Of a DNA stretch of 64,000 nucleotides, positions 53,505 through 64,000 are shown piece by piece (the stretch's first letter is position 1; every line of letters starts with the position of its first letter). The position numbers were made by a program, and so were the translations under genes. Source of the DNA: Zea mays (taxonomy: Eukaryota > Streptophyta > Magnoliopsida > Poales > Poaceae); assembly GCF_902167145.1 (NCBI RefSeq), contig NC_050098.1, forward strand, positions 131,762,207-131,826,206, given 5' to 3'. The notes under the pieces were generated by a model. That model worked only from the letters and a program-made list of their open reading frames with translations, was not told where the DNA came from and searched no databases.

Positions 53505-56500
53505 GTCACACCCGGGTTCTAGGGGTCCAAAACCCGGACGCAAAATAAACATCAGGTGTGCTGGGACCAAGTCTCACATATATGATGAATAGTGGTACAG
53601 AAACGAATGTCACATCTTTATTATATAATAGGAGTTCTGTACAAAATAAATAATAACATTATAAGGAGACAACGGACCAGCAACCCAAAGTTGACTATGA
53701 GACGACGACCTAGACCTCTCACGAACTCGTCACAGCATTCTCCATGCGCCTCATCCTGTGGTACCTTTTCTTGACCTGTGGGGGGTGTGAGACAGCAAGA
53801 GTGAGCTCACATACATTCATAGCTCAACAAGTTGTGGGGAATAATGTGCATGAACTCGCCAAAGGTGGGAGCTCACGTGAAGTGTAAGGCTTACCAAGGA
53901 GGATGGTTGAAGATGAGGATTGCTTTTAAAGTTGGTCAAAATTTTATTAGCAATTACTAAGTATAAGTAAATACCAACCCAATTAAGTAGTAGAACAAAA
54001 GTGATAACAACACCTGCGATGCAATGCATATGACAAATTAAATTTAGTTCCATAAATCAATCATGTGAGTGTCTGAGCTGCTCATGACCGTGAGCACGGC
54101 TAGTATACCAGTTTTACACTCTGCAGAGGTTGCGCATCTTTACCCACAAGTCATGTTACCCATCTGCCAAGAGACGACCAATCCCATACACCTCTACCGA
54201 GGAGGCGAGGCGGGGTAAAACTACGAGGCCTTTATAAAGTTCCACTAGCTTCAGAAAACTCGCTACAGTTTCTAGGAAGCTCCAATGCAGGGACCCCTCG
54301 CCTGACCGCCATCGCAGCAAAATCAACCCAAGGGCCTCTCTACACTGACCACTCCCCAACTGCCCTTTCCCCTTTCGGGTAAGGTAGTCCTCCACTAGCT
54401 TTCCTAATTAGTCAGCCAAGGGTGTCCCATACCACCTTTGGTTTCTCGGGTGGTTCTCCATGTTCCAATTAACATAATGATCTTAACATGAACAGTAAAT
54501 AACAACTGATAATAAAAGTATAACCATGAATAATGTATATCTCTATACCCAAAACCACATAAAGCAATAGCATGTACTTCCCAAAAAATTCAGTGGTGAA
54601 CAAGGTATAAAGATAGTCAAACTAGGGTAACCTATTAGATCTCATCAAAACTAACCTATGCAGATCATTATGATTAATCAGAACATGACTCGGTAAAAAG
54701 AAGTGATCAAGGACACAACTTGCCTGGGACTTGAGATTCCAAGTACCAACTTGCTCTTAAGGTGACACATGTCCTCAGTGCTAAACGTAGCAATACAGAC
54801 AAACATGATATAGGCAAAATTAACATTACACCAAACATAAGAACAAAATACATATTAATAATATAAATATTAAAATGAGATCATAGGAACATGAATCATT
54901 AATTTTGGAGTTATGGATTTTAAGTTATGAATTTCCAAAAGTTCTAGGTGCTAGGTACACGATTAATTAGGAGAGTAATTTTAATATAGTTTTCATGTCA
55001 CAACAGAGACACTAGGTGATAAACAATAATGTTACAAAATTATAGAAACTGGAATGAATTAATTTGGAATTAATATGAATTTTCTATGAATTACACAAGT
55101 TCTAGAAATTCTTTTTCCATTAAAAATCAATTTCCACATTTATTTATTTAATTTCTCGGGTCTCTGGTTTGCGCGCATAAAAACAGAATAGTACAGGGGC
55201 CCCTGCGCAAATTGTACCGAGACTCAGAAATATCCCGCGAGGATGGCGGGTTGATTGCTATAAAGTGCAGGGACTCTTTTACAAAAGTGAACGGCTGAAG
55301 GGGTATGGTCGCGGCTGAGCCGTTGGATCACAATCGGATGGCACAGAAATGATCTTGTTCTTGCCAATCCGGTATCCAGTCGAGGCCACAGGATATAAGA
55401 TCGGTGGCCCGGATTTAATGAGCGAAGGGGTACGCATGATATGATCTCGGCCGTCCATCACAGAATCAATGGTCACAAGACCTTCTTCCCCAAGGCAATG
55501 GCCAGGACGCTCGAGTCCGAGCCCCGTTCCCCTCGCCAGAAAGCGACGACGCGGCCACACAGCGCCACCCACACCGAAGAAACGCATGCTAGCACAGCTA
55601 CCCCATTTCCAAATCCAACCGTGTGCAAGCGCATGAGTAAGGGTGATAGTACGGAGGGAGGGGGGTCTCTTACAAGCGAGGATGCCACGAGGGACTCCCG
55701 CCACAGCGAGGTACATGCCCGCACAATTTCGGCAGAGTCCGGCGAGGGACTCCGGTTGTGTTGCCCACGCGCCACCGTGGACCCTCGGTAGAGTTCCTCC
55801 TCCGGTGAGGAATTTCCCAGCCACCAGGTCCCCTTCGGTACCGCACACGGCGTGTCTCTATTCACAGCGCCCAGCTCCAACTTCGGTTTTATGGGTGGAG
55901 GGTCATCGGATGTGGCAGTTCTTATAGTGCCCAGGGACGAGGTCCGAGCTGGAGTCCCAAATCCCAACCACACCGCGACGAAACCCCACCAGTTCCAAGA
56001 ATCGCGCGCGCGTCTCTTATGGCAGCGAGCCTTTCGTGAGGTTGGTGATGAACCCGACCGCCGGGACCCACATGTCATCGGATGAATGAAAAACAGCTAG
56101 GGTTTGTAGCTGACCAAGGGGTCCCACTAACCAGTGGCCGACCCAAACGCGCAAGCGCGTGAGAGAGCCCAGGCGCAGGCGAAAAAGGGCCCGCCTGGCA
56201 GTAGCAACGCGGCGTGGGAGCGGAGCAAGGGGGCTGACGAGGCGGGCCCGCTAGCTAGCGCACGTAAATCCCCTGGCTGGGTCGCGCGGGTTGGGGAGTG
56301 GGAATGGGCCGACGGAAATGGATTTGGCCCAAGTCTGGACGGTGAGCTTTTCTTTTTGCCTTTTTTTGTTTTATTTTCTATTTTATTTTCTAATTCAAAT
56401 CCAAATTTAGTTTGAATTTCACACTCTGAGTTTGATTTCAACTTTTAAATGCACAGCCAAAACTCCAAGCATGAGTGCGAAATTTTAGTTTATTTATTTA

Positions 56501-56796
56501 TTTTTTATTTAAATGAATGCCTCTAGATATACAATTAGTAACGGAGATATTTACCCAATAGCAAATCTTTATCAAGAGTTACTAAAAAAGAATTGTACCT
56601 GAAGGGAAATAATCCATCCTAACAAATTGAAACTCTTTTTATTATTCATTTCTTTAAACTTACAACTGAACTTATGTTTCTATTTTATTTTAACTGACAT
56701 TGATTTAAAAACAAATTCCATAGTATAATTATTTATTAGGACACTTTCCTTTGATTTCTTTTACTAATCTCAAAAATCACAATTTTGGATGTTACA
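53505..56796 (-). repeat. LTR B, complete (3292 bp)
   Basis: TGTCACACCCGGG...GGATGTTACA. Contains a GC-rich block (about 55180-56340) in which long open frames occur on both strands by composition alone. It also preserves the empty sites of two insertions found in its sister LTRs: GGGGGG near 53780 and GCA at 54287-54289. Confidence 0.9.
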
Positions 56797-58488
56797 AATC
56801 CTACCCCCCTTAATAGAAATCCTGTCCTCGAGATTTGTAAGGACAGGGATGTAAAAAGCTTTATTTATAGTTTAGCCTTTAACTTCTATATAGTTTATGA
56901 ATAAGAAGTTTCATGTTATTTAGAAAGTTGTTATGAAAGCAAGGGTATATATATGTATAGTCACCTTATTGTGTAGGATAAAAGATTGGTTAGGGCAAGA
57001 ATAGCCTAGGGTAAGCAAGTTTATGAAGGGAAAGAATTCCGTGTTGAGTGGTAATGCATCAGAAGATTGAGTTTGACTTCTCTCCTTCCTTGACGAGGTT
57101 GATCTTTTCTTCTCCAGTCTTGGTCCTATTGATTCGAGGTTAGTGTATATCATCGGAGTTAGGGAATATGATTAAAATATATATGAATGATATAGACTAC
57201 ATGATGTAGGTCAAAAGTTTGTTTGATGTTAGGTGGGGATAGACAGGTTATGCAATCCAGCATGACTCAATTGGTTGGGTTAGATCTCATGCACGTGGAT
57301 GAGTTGTTCTGAGGCACTAGTTTAGGTTTAAGTGCATGAGGGGGAACAAGGTTTATAATAGTAGAATCCAGTTTATTTCACTAGTGTTAACTTGTTAAGT
57401 AACTCACACTACATTGGGTAAGATCTAGATTAGTATAAGTTGAGTGTGTTATGTCAAATTCTAGTTGGGTGGCTTTGTGTTAGGTTGGACTTGATAAAAT
57501 GATGTATATCATTGGAAACATGTAGGTCAGGCTGGCACAATAGAATTTCTCTCTTTTTTTATAGATAGATTAGGCAATTTATCAAGAATGTGTAGGTCGT
57601 TGGTATATGACCGAGTTGATCTAAGTCACCAATTTAGGCTTAAGACATTTTTATAGGAGTGAGGTCTAAAATATTTCATTAGTATTAACTTTCCAATTGA
57701 GCAACTTACTTTAGATTAGCTCAACTTAAGGTTAGACTTCGTTAGGTTAGATTAACCTATTAGATTGGATCAGATCTAGAATAAATTGATATGATTATTT
57801 TAGACTAGATAAGATCTAAATAAATTTTGGATTAGCTCATGGTTGTTATTCTAGAGTGGGATAAATATGCTAATTAGGGCAAGATGAATCCATAAGGGTA
57901 AGGTAGAATCTTTTGAGGTCAGTTAGATCTATTAGGGCGACATCAAATCTTTTCAAGATAATAAGAATCTACTAAGGTAATAGAGTATCTTTTAAGATAA
58001 GATGGATCTATGAGTGTAGGATAGAATCTTTTAAGATGAGATGGATATTGTTTAGGCTAGATATTTTAATGAGAGAGAATCTAGTTTTTCTAGTTATTTT
58101 GATGAGCATTTTTTTCCTATATGTATATGCAGATGTAATTGTGGACATTACTCCACAACTCATCACACTCAATCAAAGATCCAAACCAGACAAGTATCAT
58201 AAGAACAAACATTCAAGCGTATAGATACTTACAAAAATAGCTTTGTTTTTGTTCCTAAGATTAGGTCTCCTATTCCTAAAAGTCACTTTAGGTACATGAT
58301 TTCAAAGTGTGAAATCCACATTTGTCTTTAGAAGGAAAAAGGTAAGAATAATCAGAGTAAAGCAGCAGTGGATGAGAAAAGATTAAGGAAAGTTTAGAAA
58401 AGATCAGAGTAACAAAGGTAAGTAAATAATGGTTGTCCAGTTCTATCTAGGTTTCGTCCTACATTCAACATTGCTCTAATACCACATC
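56797..58488 (-). repeat. Internal region B, non-coding
   Basis: 1.69 kb. The left edge ATCCTACCCCCCTTA is a polypurine tract read on the minus strand. The right edge CTCTAATACCACATC is a primer site with one mismatch to initiator Met-tRNA. No gag or pol. The first 0.27 kb is absent from internal A. Confidence 0.85.
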
Positions 58489-59256
58489 TGTCACACCCGG
58501 GTTGCAAAATAAACATCAGGTGTGCTGGGACCAAGTCTCATATATGATGAATAGTGGTACAGAAACGAATGTCACATCTTTACTATATAATAGGAGTTAT
58601 GTACAAAATAAATAATTACATTATAAGGATACAACGGTCCAGCAACCCAAAGTTGACTGTGAGACGATGACCTAGACCTCTCATGAACTTGTCACAGCAT
58701 CCTCCATGTGCCTCATCTTGCGGTACCTTTTCTTGACCTGTGGGGGGGGGGGTATGAGACAGCAAGAGTGAGCTCACATACATTCATAGCTCAACAAGTT
58801 GTGGGGAATAATGTGCATGAACTCGCCAAAGGTGGGAGCTCACGTGAAGTGTAAGGCTTACCAAGGAGGATGGTTGAAGCTGAGCATTGCTTTTAAAGTT
58901 GGTCAAAATTTTATTAGCAATTACTAAATATAACTAAATACCAACCCAATTAAGTAGTAGAACAAAAGTGATAACAACACCTGCGATGCAATGCATATGA
59001 CAAATTGAATCTAGTTCCATAAATCAATCATGTGAGTGTCCGAGCTGCTCATCACCGTGAGCACGGCTAGTATACTAGTTTTACACTCTGCAGAGGTTGC
59101 GCATCTTTACCCACAAGTCATGTTACCCATCTGCCAAGAGGCAACCAATCCCATACACCTCTACCGAGGAGGCGAGGCGGGGTAAAACTACGAGGCCTTT
59201 ACAAACATCCACTAGCTTCAGAAAACTCGCTACAGTTTCTAGGAAGCTCCAATGCA
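58489..59256 (-). repeat. LTR C, interrupted by a CACTA element
   Basis: Collinear with 53505-54289. A deletion of about 21 bp near 58501 removes the CTAGGGGTCCAAAAC segment between CCGG motifs. It stops at GCA (59254-59256), where the CACTA terminus begins. Confidence 0.88.
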
Positions 59257-59274
59257 CACTACAGGAATCCGAGG

Positions 59275-59635
59275 CTTTGCCGAGTGTCAGCCTCTTTGCC
59301 GAGTGCCTTTTGTCGGGCACTCGACAAAGCAGGCTTTGCCGAGAGCCGCACTCGGTAAAGCTAGGCTCTCGGCAACGAGCCTCTTTACCGAGAGTTGGAC
59401 ATTCGGCACAGAACCACACTCAGCAAAGACACGTTTGCCGAGTGTGAAACTCTCGGCAAAGGTGGCGCTCAGCAAAGGGCCGTTAGCGGCCATCCTAAAG
59501 CTGACGGCCGTTAGTCTTTGCCGAGAGCCGAGGGTTGGCACTCGGCAAATAGTCTTCTTTGCCGAGTGCCAAATATTGGGCACTCGGCAAAGGACGCTTT
59601 GCCGAGTGTCTTCTCTAGACACTCGGCAAAGTATA
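59275..59635. repeat. CACTA 5' subterminal repeats
   Basis: Dense TTTGCCGAGTG/CACTCGGCAAAG units, many arranged as short inverted pairs, starting 18 bp inside the terminus. Confidence 0.87.
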
Positions 59636-59639
59636 TTTT

Positions 59640-60555
59640 TATTTTTTTTATTTTGTCTCCCAAAATTTTTGTGGTATGTTCCTACACTATGTAGACCTAT
59701 ATGTATCATTTGTGGATAATTATAACAGAGTTTTCAATCGTTAGTAGATTTAGTTCGTTTATTTGAATTTCTTCGGAAAATTCAGATTTGAACTGCAAGT
59801 CACTCGAAACTTGGAAAACGTGCATGCAAAAATGATATTCATGTTACTTAGCATAAGTTACGACCGATTCCAGGAGCGGACCGGAAACTTCGAGCAACAT
59901 GCTCACTAAACATGGCCGTGAACTTGCCATCCACATGTTTAAAAATTGTATAAAACACAAACAAAGTCAGAAAATCATGAAACTTGTCCACGTGTCATGA
60001 TATCATATGTATAGGCTGTGATAAAAAATTGAAAAATTTCGAGAAAACTATGATGCGCTATGTGTACAAACCTAAGAGATCCACATTGAAACTCCATGAT
60101 TTCACGTGTAGTTCTCTTAGGTTTCTACACATAGTATTTCACAACTTTCTCCAAACATTCTAAATTTTTTATCACAGCCTGTACATATGATATCATGACA
60201 CGTGGACAAGTTTTATGATTTTCTGACTTTGTTTGTGTTTTATACAATTTTTAAACATGTGGATGGCAAGTTCACGGCCATGTTTAGTGAGCTTGTTGCT
60301 CGAAGTTTCCGATCCGCTCCTGAAATCGGTTGTAACTTATGCTAAGTAACATGAATATCATTTTTGCATGCACAGTTTTTTAAGTTTCGAGTGACCTGCA
60401 GTTCAAATCTAAATTTTCCGAAAAATTCAAATAAACGAACTAAATCTACTAGCTATTGAAAACACAGTTATACTTGTCCCAAAATAGTACATGTAGGTCT
60501 ACATAGTGTAGGAACATACCACAAAAAGTTTGGTAAACAAAAAAATAAAAATATA
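59640..60555. repeat. Large palindrome (about 0.9 kb), second copy
   Basis: Same palindrome as 11520-12425. Arms about 59640-60085 and 60110-60555, centre near 60098. Landmarks: TATGTGTACAAACCTAAGAG (60060) against CTCTTAGGTTTCTACACATA (60114), TGATATCATATGTATAGGCT against its complement near 60180-60197, and AAATTTTTGTGGTATGTTCC at the left edge against its complement near 60515. No coding content. Confidence 0.87.
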
Positions 60556-60795
60556 TTTTGCCGAGTGTCCAAGCTTGGACACTCGGCAAAGAATGCTTTG
60601 CCGAGTGCCTGCCGTGCGACACTCGGCAAAGGTTTTTTAAAAACCCTAAGTCTAGTCTTTGCCGAGTGCCGCCAGACAGGCACTCGGCAAAGAAGCCTTT
60701 GCCGAGTGCTAGATCAAAGGAATTCGGCAAAGTATATTTGTTAATTTTAAAAAAATCTTTACCGAGTGCCAGATCGCGGGCACTCGGCAAAGACG
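60556..60795. repeat. Inner CACTA subterminal repeats
   Basis: TTTGCCGAGTG units on the inner flank of the palindrome, equivalent to 11325-11518. Confidence 0.8.
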
Positions 60796-60829
60796 TTAAT
60801 TATACAGACCATCAGCCTCTTCTTCTCCT

Positions 60830-61095
60830 TCCTTCACCTTTCACTCTCACTTTCACATCCGCCGTCATCCGCCCACGCGCCGTCGCCCACGCCCTCGCCC
60901 ACGCGCCGTCCTCGCCCGCGCGCCGCCGTCCGCCCACGCGCCGTCCTCACCCACGCGCCGCCGTCCGCCCACGCGCCGCCGTCCATCCACGCGCCGCGCC
61001 GTCCGCGCCGTCTGCCCGCTCGCCGCCGTCCGCCCGCCCACGCGCCGCCGTCCGCGCCTCCGGCCGCGCCTCCGTCGTCCTCGCCTCCGGTACGT
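60830..61095 (+). other. GC-rich leader region of the CACTA element
   Basis: Pyrimidine-rich entry (CTTCTCCTTCC) then repeated GCCCACGCGCCGCCGTCC-like units. Long open frames with low-complexity Pro/Arg/Ala content arise from composition. Probably promoter and 5' untranslated exon of the transposase gene. Confidence 0.45.
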
Positions 61096-62100
61096 AATTG
61101 AAGAACAAACGATGGTTTCTTCTAGTTTCCACTACAAATAAACAGTAAACATAAATTGGTGACAAGAACTAGTGCTAGCAAAGAGTGCGCTTTAGTACGG
61201 TTTAGTATTAAAAACGGCTATCAAAGAGTGCGCTTTAGTACCAGTTGATAACAATCTGTACTAAAGCTTTGAACCGTTTAGTATTAGTTGGTGACAAGAA
61301 CTAGTGCTAACGGGGGTGCCCGGGTCAGGGGTCCTAGTTTTAGTTGTATGCCGATTAGATATGATTGTGTGGCGATAGTAAAATATTTTCTATATAATGT
61401 GATGGTGGATATGGATGTCGATTAAATGTGATTGTCGGCCATCGTGTCGTTGATATATGTGTGGATGTCAGCCATTGTGTTGTAAGTTTTATTTGCAGGT
61501 TTTGGAAACCTCCCCGTGCAGGGGAGGTGCTGCCAAAATTTTTTATTGACAGGCTTGTTTATTTTTTTGCAGAGGTCTTCCTAGCCGTTGCGGGTCTGCC
61601 TGCACCGCGTCGCGTCGCCACTGCACCAACCCACCACAGCCCCGCTAGCCTGACTCCACCGTCACCCTAGGTATAACCTCAATTTCCGCATCATGGTCGT
61701 AGATCACGTAACCCAGTTAGTAGTCTCCCGTTTGAAAGAGATACAGTGTAGATATGCAGATCTTTGCATATCTACAAATGTATCTATTTCGAATTGTCCA
61801 CGTTTTTTGGACAGCCCGCGGTTGTGTAGATGGTGTTAGTTTCCATGCTCTACTCCGGTCCGAGACAGAGTTTCGGCGTCACCTCCCTGTTGTTCTCCGG
61901 ACAGTACACTCTCCCTGCCAGGACGTGTATCCGAAGAACAGCGGGGAGGTGCTGCCGAAATTCTATCTCGGATCGGAGTAGAGCATGGAAACTAACTCCA
62001 TCTACGCAACCGCGGGTGGGATTAGTACCTATCCTCACCTATTAGAAGGTAGGAACTTAGTGTACATGCATTACATGTCTATATTAAACTATACTCGGTT
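61096..62100 (+). other. Non-coding leader or intron region of the CACTA element
   Basis: No recognisable coding block. Contains a short repeat AAAGAGTGCGCTTTAGTAC (near 61183 and 61223). GGGGAGGTGCTGCCRAAATT occurs twice (about 61522 and 61943). Confidence 0.4.
61816..62014. repeat. Inverted repeat with arms of about 80 bp
   Basis: Left arm 61816-61895 (CCGCGGTTGTGTAGATGG..., CATGCTCTACTCCGGTCC) pairs with right arm 61933-62014 (GGATCGGAGTAGAGCATGGA..., CCATCTACGCAACCGCGG). The loop is about 37 bp. It lies just upstream of the transposase frame. Confidence 0.82.
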
Positions 62101-62114
62101 ATATATGTTAGAGG

Positions 62115-64000
62115 ATGGAGGACCATGAATGGATGTACACGGGCCGCGTAGGACGTAATGATGTCACCCCTGAATGGATTAGGAAGACCGATGCTTTCGT
62201 GGAACGGGCATTTGGCGAAGCTTCTAAAGGAGCTAGTCTAGTCCCTTGTCCGTGCAGCAAATGTGCCAACAGGAAAAGGAAAACAAAGAAGGCCATGGTA
62301 GAACATATTTGAAAGAATGGATTTACGCCGGACTATACTCGGTGGATCTTCCATGGTGAAGCGCATCGCACGAGAGAGGAGGTGGTGAGACAACGCGTCG
62401 AGGATTACGATGCTGATGCCGGGGTAGCAGACATGTTGAACGACTATCACGAGGCACAGTTCGCCGAGGGACGTATGGAGGACGAGCGAGAGGCGACCGC
62501 AAAGGCATTCTACGACATGTTTGACGCGGCACAGAAACCCCTTCACGGCAATACAAAGGTTTCTCAACTGGATGCCATTGGGCGTATAATGGCGTTCAAG
62601 TCGCAGTACAGCATGAGTCGAGACGCCTTCGATGGTTTGTTGACAGTTATTGGCAGCCTGCTTTCGGAGGATCACGTTCTGCCAAAGAGCATGTACGAGG
62701 CACAGAAACTCCTTCGTGCACTCAAGATGACGTATGAGCATATACATGCTTGTCCGAAGGGCTGCGTCCTATTTAGGAAAGAATACACTGAGGCAAAGTA
62801 CTGTCCGAAGTGTAAATCATCTAGGTTCATGGAGGTAGACTCTGGTGATGGACAAAAGAGGCAGCTCGACATCCCCGTGACAATCCTACGCCACCTTCCG
62901 TTCATACCGAGGATCCAGTGTTACTGTGTTACTGTGTAAGCTGGAGAAGATCTTTCCACCCGGCTTCTTCAATCCGATGCAGCATTTGATTCTTCATCTC
63001 CCGTATGAGGCATGAATGGGGGGCCCGTGCAGGGATGTTGGTGCTATCCAATCGAGAGATGTCTAAAGACTATCCGAAAGAAATGTAGAAATAAATGCAA
63101 AATCGAGGCTTCCATTGCAGAGGCATACATACTGGAGGAGGTGTCAAACTTCACAACAACTTACTATGGTGACAAACTGCCAAGCGTGCATAATCCACCC
63201 CCTCGTTACAATGACGGCGGCAATGAATGGAACCTCAGCATTTTTCAAGGGCAACTCGGAAGCGCGAGTGGTTCGACCACCAAGACCCTGAGACATGAAG
63301 AGTGGCGCCATATCATGCTATATGTATTGACCAACCTTGAAGAGGTGACGCCATACATGGAGCAATTTCTTCATGAATTCTGGCGTCGATCAAGGGACCC
63401 AACTCCACATGAATATGATACCCTTCTTAGAAAGGGTGCGGGAAATGGATTGCCCGATTTCATTTCCTGGTTTAAACGTAAGGTACGTGCTTAGTTTGTC
63501 ATTTGAAGTTGCTCTTACGTGCGAATAATATAACAATCTAGCGTGTTTGAACTTGCAGGGCCAAAGAGAACCATCTATGAGTGTCGAGTTGAGACAAGTA
63601 GCCAATGGCTTTGCCTATAGGGTCAGGAAATTTTGTGGGTATGACGTCAATGGATACCGTTTTCGCACAACAAGCTACGACCAAAGTCGGCCCAATCGAA
63701 AAACCATGTGTTCTGGAGTCTTTACGCCCGGGCTTGACGAGGTCGAGTATTATGGAGGAATTGAAGAAATATATGAACTCAATTTTCATGGTTCCAAACC
63801 TTTTACTCCAGTGATATTCAAATGTCATTGGTTTGACCCTGAAGTTACGAGAAGGACACATTCTAATCTTGGGCTAGTCGAAATTCGACAGGATTCCACC
63901 TTACCAGGAGACAATGTCTATATTGTGGCCCAACAGGCCACACAAGTGTATTATCTTCCATATGCGTGCCAAACGAAACAACATCTTAAGGGTTGGGATG
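62115..64000 (+). pseudogene. CACTA TNP2-type transposase, internally deleted pseudogene
   Basis: Begins MEDHEWMYTGRVGRNDVTPE, a transposase-associated domain with CPCSKCANRK (zinc-like, about 50-60 aa in). An in-frame TGA at 62310-62312 follows; the same frame resumes (GFTPDYTRWIFHGE) through the TNP2 N-terminal part with CPKGCVLFRKEY and YCPKC to 62939. The catalytic DDE core expected next is missing: PRIQ jumps through TGTTACTG repeats (about 62918-62937) to LEKIFPPGFFNPMQHL and a C-terminal DUF4218-like block (63012-63482, with a 1-bp shift near 63012). An intron 63483-63558 (GTACGT...TTGCAG) leads to a DUF4216-like exon (63559 onward, EPSMSVELRQVANGFAY) open to the window end. It cannot be an active transposase. 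Confidence 0.87.

Larger units (their letters stand above)
42738..59256 (-). mobile_element. Tandem array of a non-coding LTR retroelement (three LTRs, two internals), with nested inserts
   Basis: Order on the plus strand: LTR A (42738-43015 plus 51935-52094, truncated), internal A (52095-53504), LTR B (53505-56796, complete), internal B (56797-58488), LTR C (58489-59256, then cut by a CACTA element). Primer sites for initiator Met-tRNA precede LTR B and LTR C on the plus map, and a C-rich polypurine complement follows LTR B, so the element reads on the minus strand. The internals lack any gag or pol frame. LTR form (TGTAACA...TGTGACA on the minus strand) resembles Tekay-type gypsy elements; the lineage is inferred. 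Confidence 0.85.
59257..64000 (+). mobile_element. CACTA (En/Spm-type) transposon with a transposase remnant, runs past the window end
   Basis: Starts CACTACAGGAATCCG. The insertion point is fixed by comparison with LTR B: CAATGCAGGGACC at 54283-54295 against CAATGCA followed by CACTAC here, predicting a GCA target duplication at the unseen end. Blocks in order: subterminal repeats (59275-59635), palindrome (59640-60555), inner repeats (60556-60795), GC-rich leader (60830-61095), a second inverted repeat (61816-62014), and TNP2-like transposase sequence from 62115. It is a coding relative of the element at 2811-12812. Confidence 0.9.

Noticed and set aside
55279..56441. Several open frames of 90-200 codons on both strands
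   Set aside because: They lie in the GC-rich block of LTR B, overlap each other in many frames and show no recognisable domain.
59275..59635. Regularly repeated 11-18 bp units resembling a CRISPR array
   Set aside because: Units occur in both orientations, spacers are irregular, and the location inside a CACTA terminus in a plant genome explains them.
60558..61101. Open frames of 110-180 codons rich in Pro, Arg and Ala
   Set aside because: Low-complexity product of GCCCACGCGCC-type repeats in the CACTA leader; no domain.

Overview
This window is plant nuclear DNA, almost certainly from maize or a close Zea relative. It carries an Ac/Ds element, CACTA elements with TTTGCCGAGTG subterminal repeats, Opie/Ji-type and Angela/BARE-type Ty1/copia retrotransposons, and long TGTCACACCC/TGTTACA-ended LTRs. 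This is the nested retrotransposon layout typical of maize intergenic space. I recognise one apparently functional host gene, a two-exon universal stress protein (USP) gene at 13521-14129. I see no tRNA, rRNA or CRISPR. Family names come from recognised sequence features and not from a database search.

Layout. 1-577 and 1840-2246: unclassified repeat DNA split by a 1.26-kb Ds-like element (578-1839). 2250-2700: CACTA-like fold-back. 2811-12812: a non-autonomous CACTA element (TSD GCG) whose body was later split by an Angela/BARE-like copia element (3399-11220, TSD GGTGA, antisense, one nonsense codon in gag). 12813-14129: promoter region and USP gene. 14130-17757: decayed LTR remnants and a hAT MITE. 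17758-26767: a decayed Opie/Ji-like element (antisense, TSD GTAAT). 26773-30374: old LTR remnants and MITEs. 30375-35478: a broken short-LTR copia element (TSD GACAG). 35479-36917: intergenic DNA and a Tourist-like MITE. 36918-40358: a 3.4-kb solo LTR (TSD GGAAC) carrying another MITE. 40565-42142: a mariner-like transposase pseudogene.

42738 onward holds a tandem LTR-internal-LTR-internal-LTR array of a non-coding retroelement in the same family as the solo LTR. Its first LTR is split by a very young Opie/Ji-type element (43016-51929, TSD GGGGG) with open gag and pol frames and almost identical LTRs. Its third LTR is split at 59257 by a second CACTA element that runs off the window. That element carries a TNP2-type transposase pseudogene from which the catalytic centre has been deleted.

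How the parts relate. Each nested insertion is supported by its target-site duplication, by an uninterrupted paralogous copy elsewhere in the window, or by both, so the order of events can be read. The two CACTA elements share a 5' architecture: terminal repeats, a palindrome of about 0.9 kb, more repeats, then a GC-rich leader. The copy at 2811-12812 is a deletion derivative of the same family in the opposite orientation. It ends about 0.5 kb upstream of the USP TATA box. The points most worth checking are the conserved CACTA palindrome, the gag-pol boundary shared by the two Opie/Ji-type elements, the zinc-knuckle Cys-to-Tyr change in the otherwise intact element, the three-LTR array, and the stop-free 78-bp intron of the USP gene.
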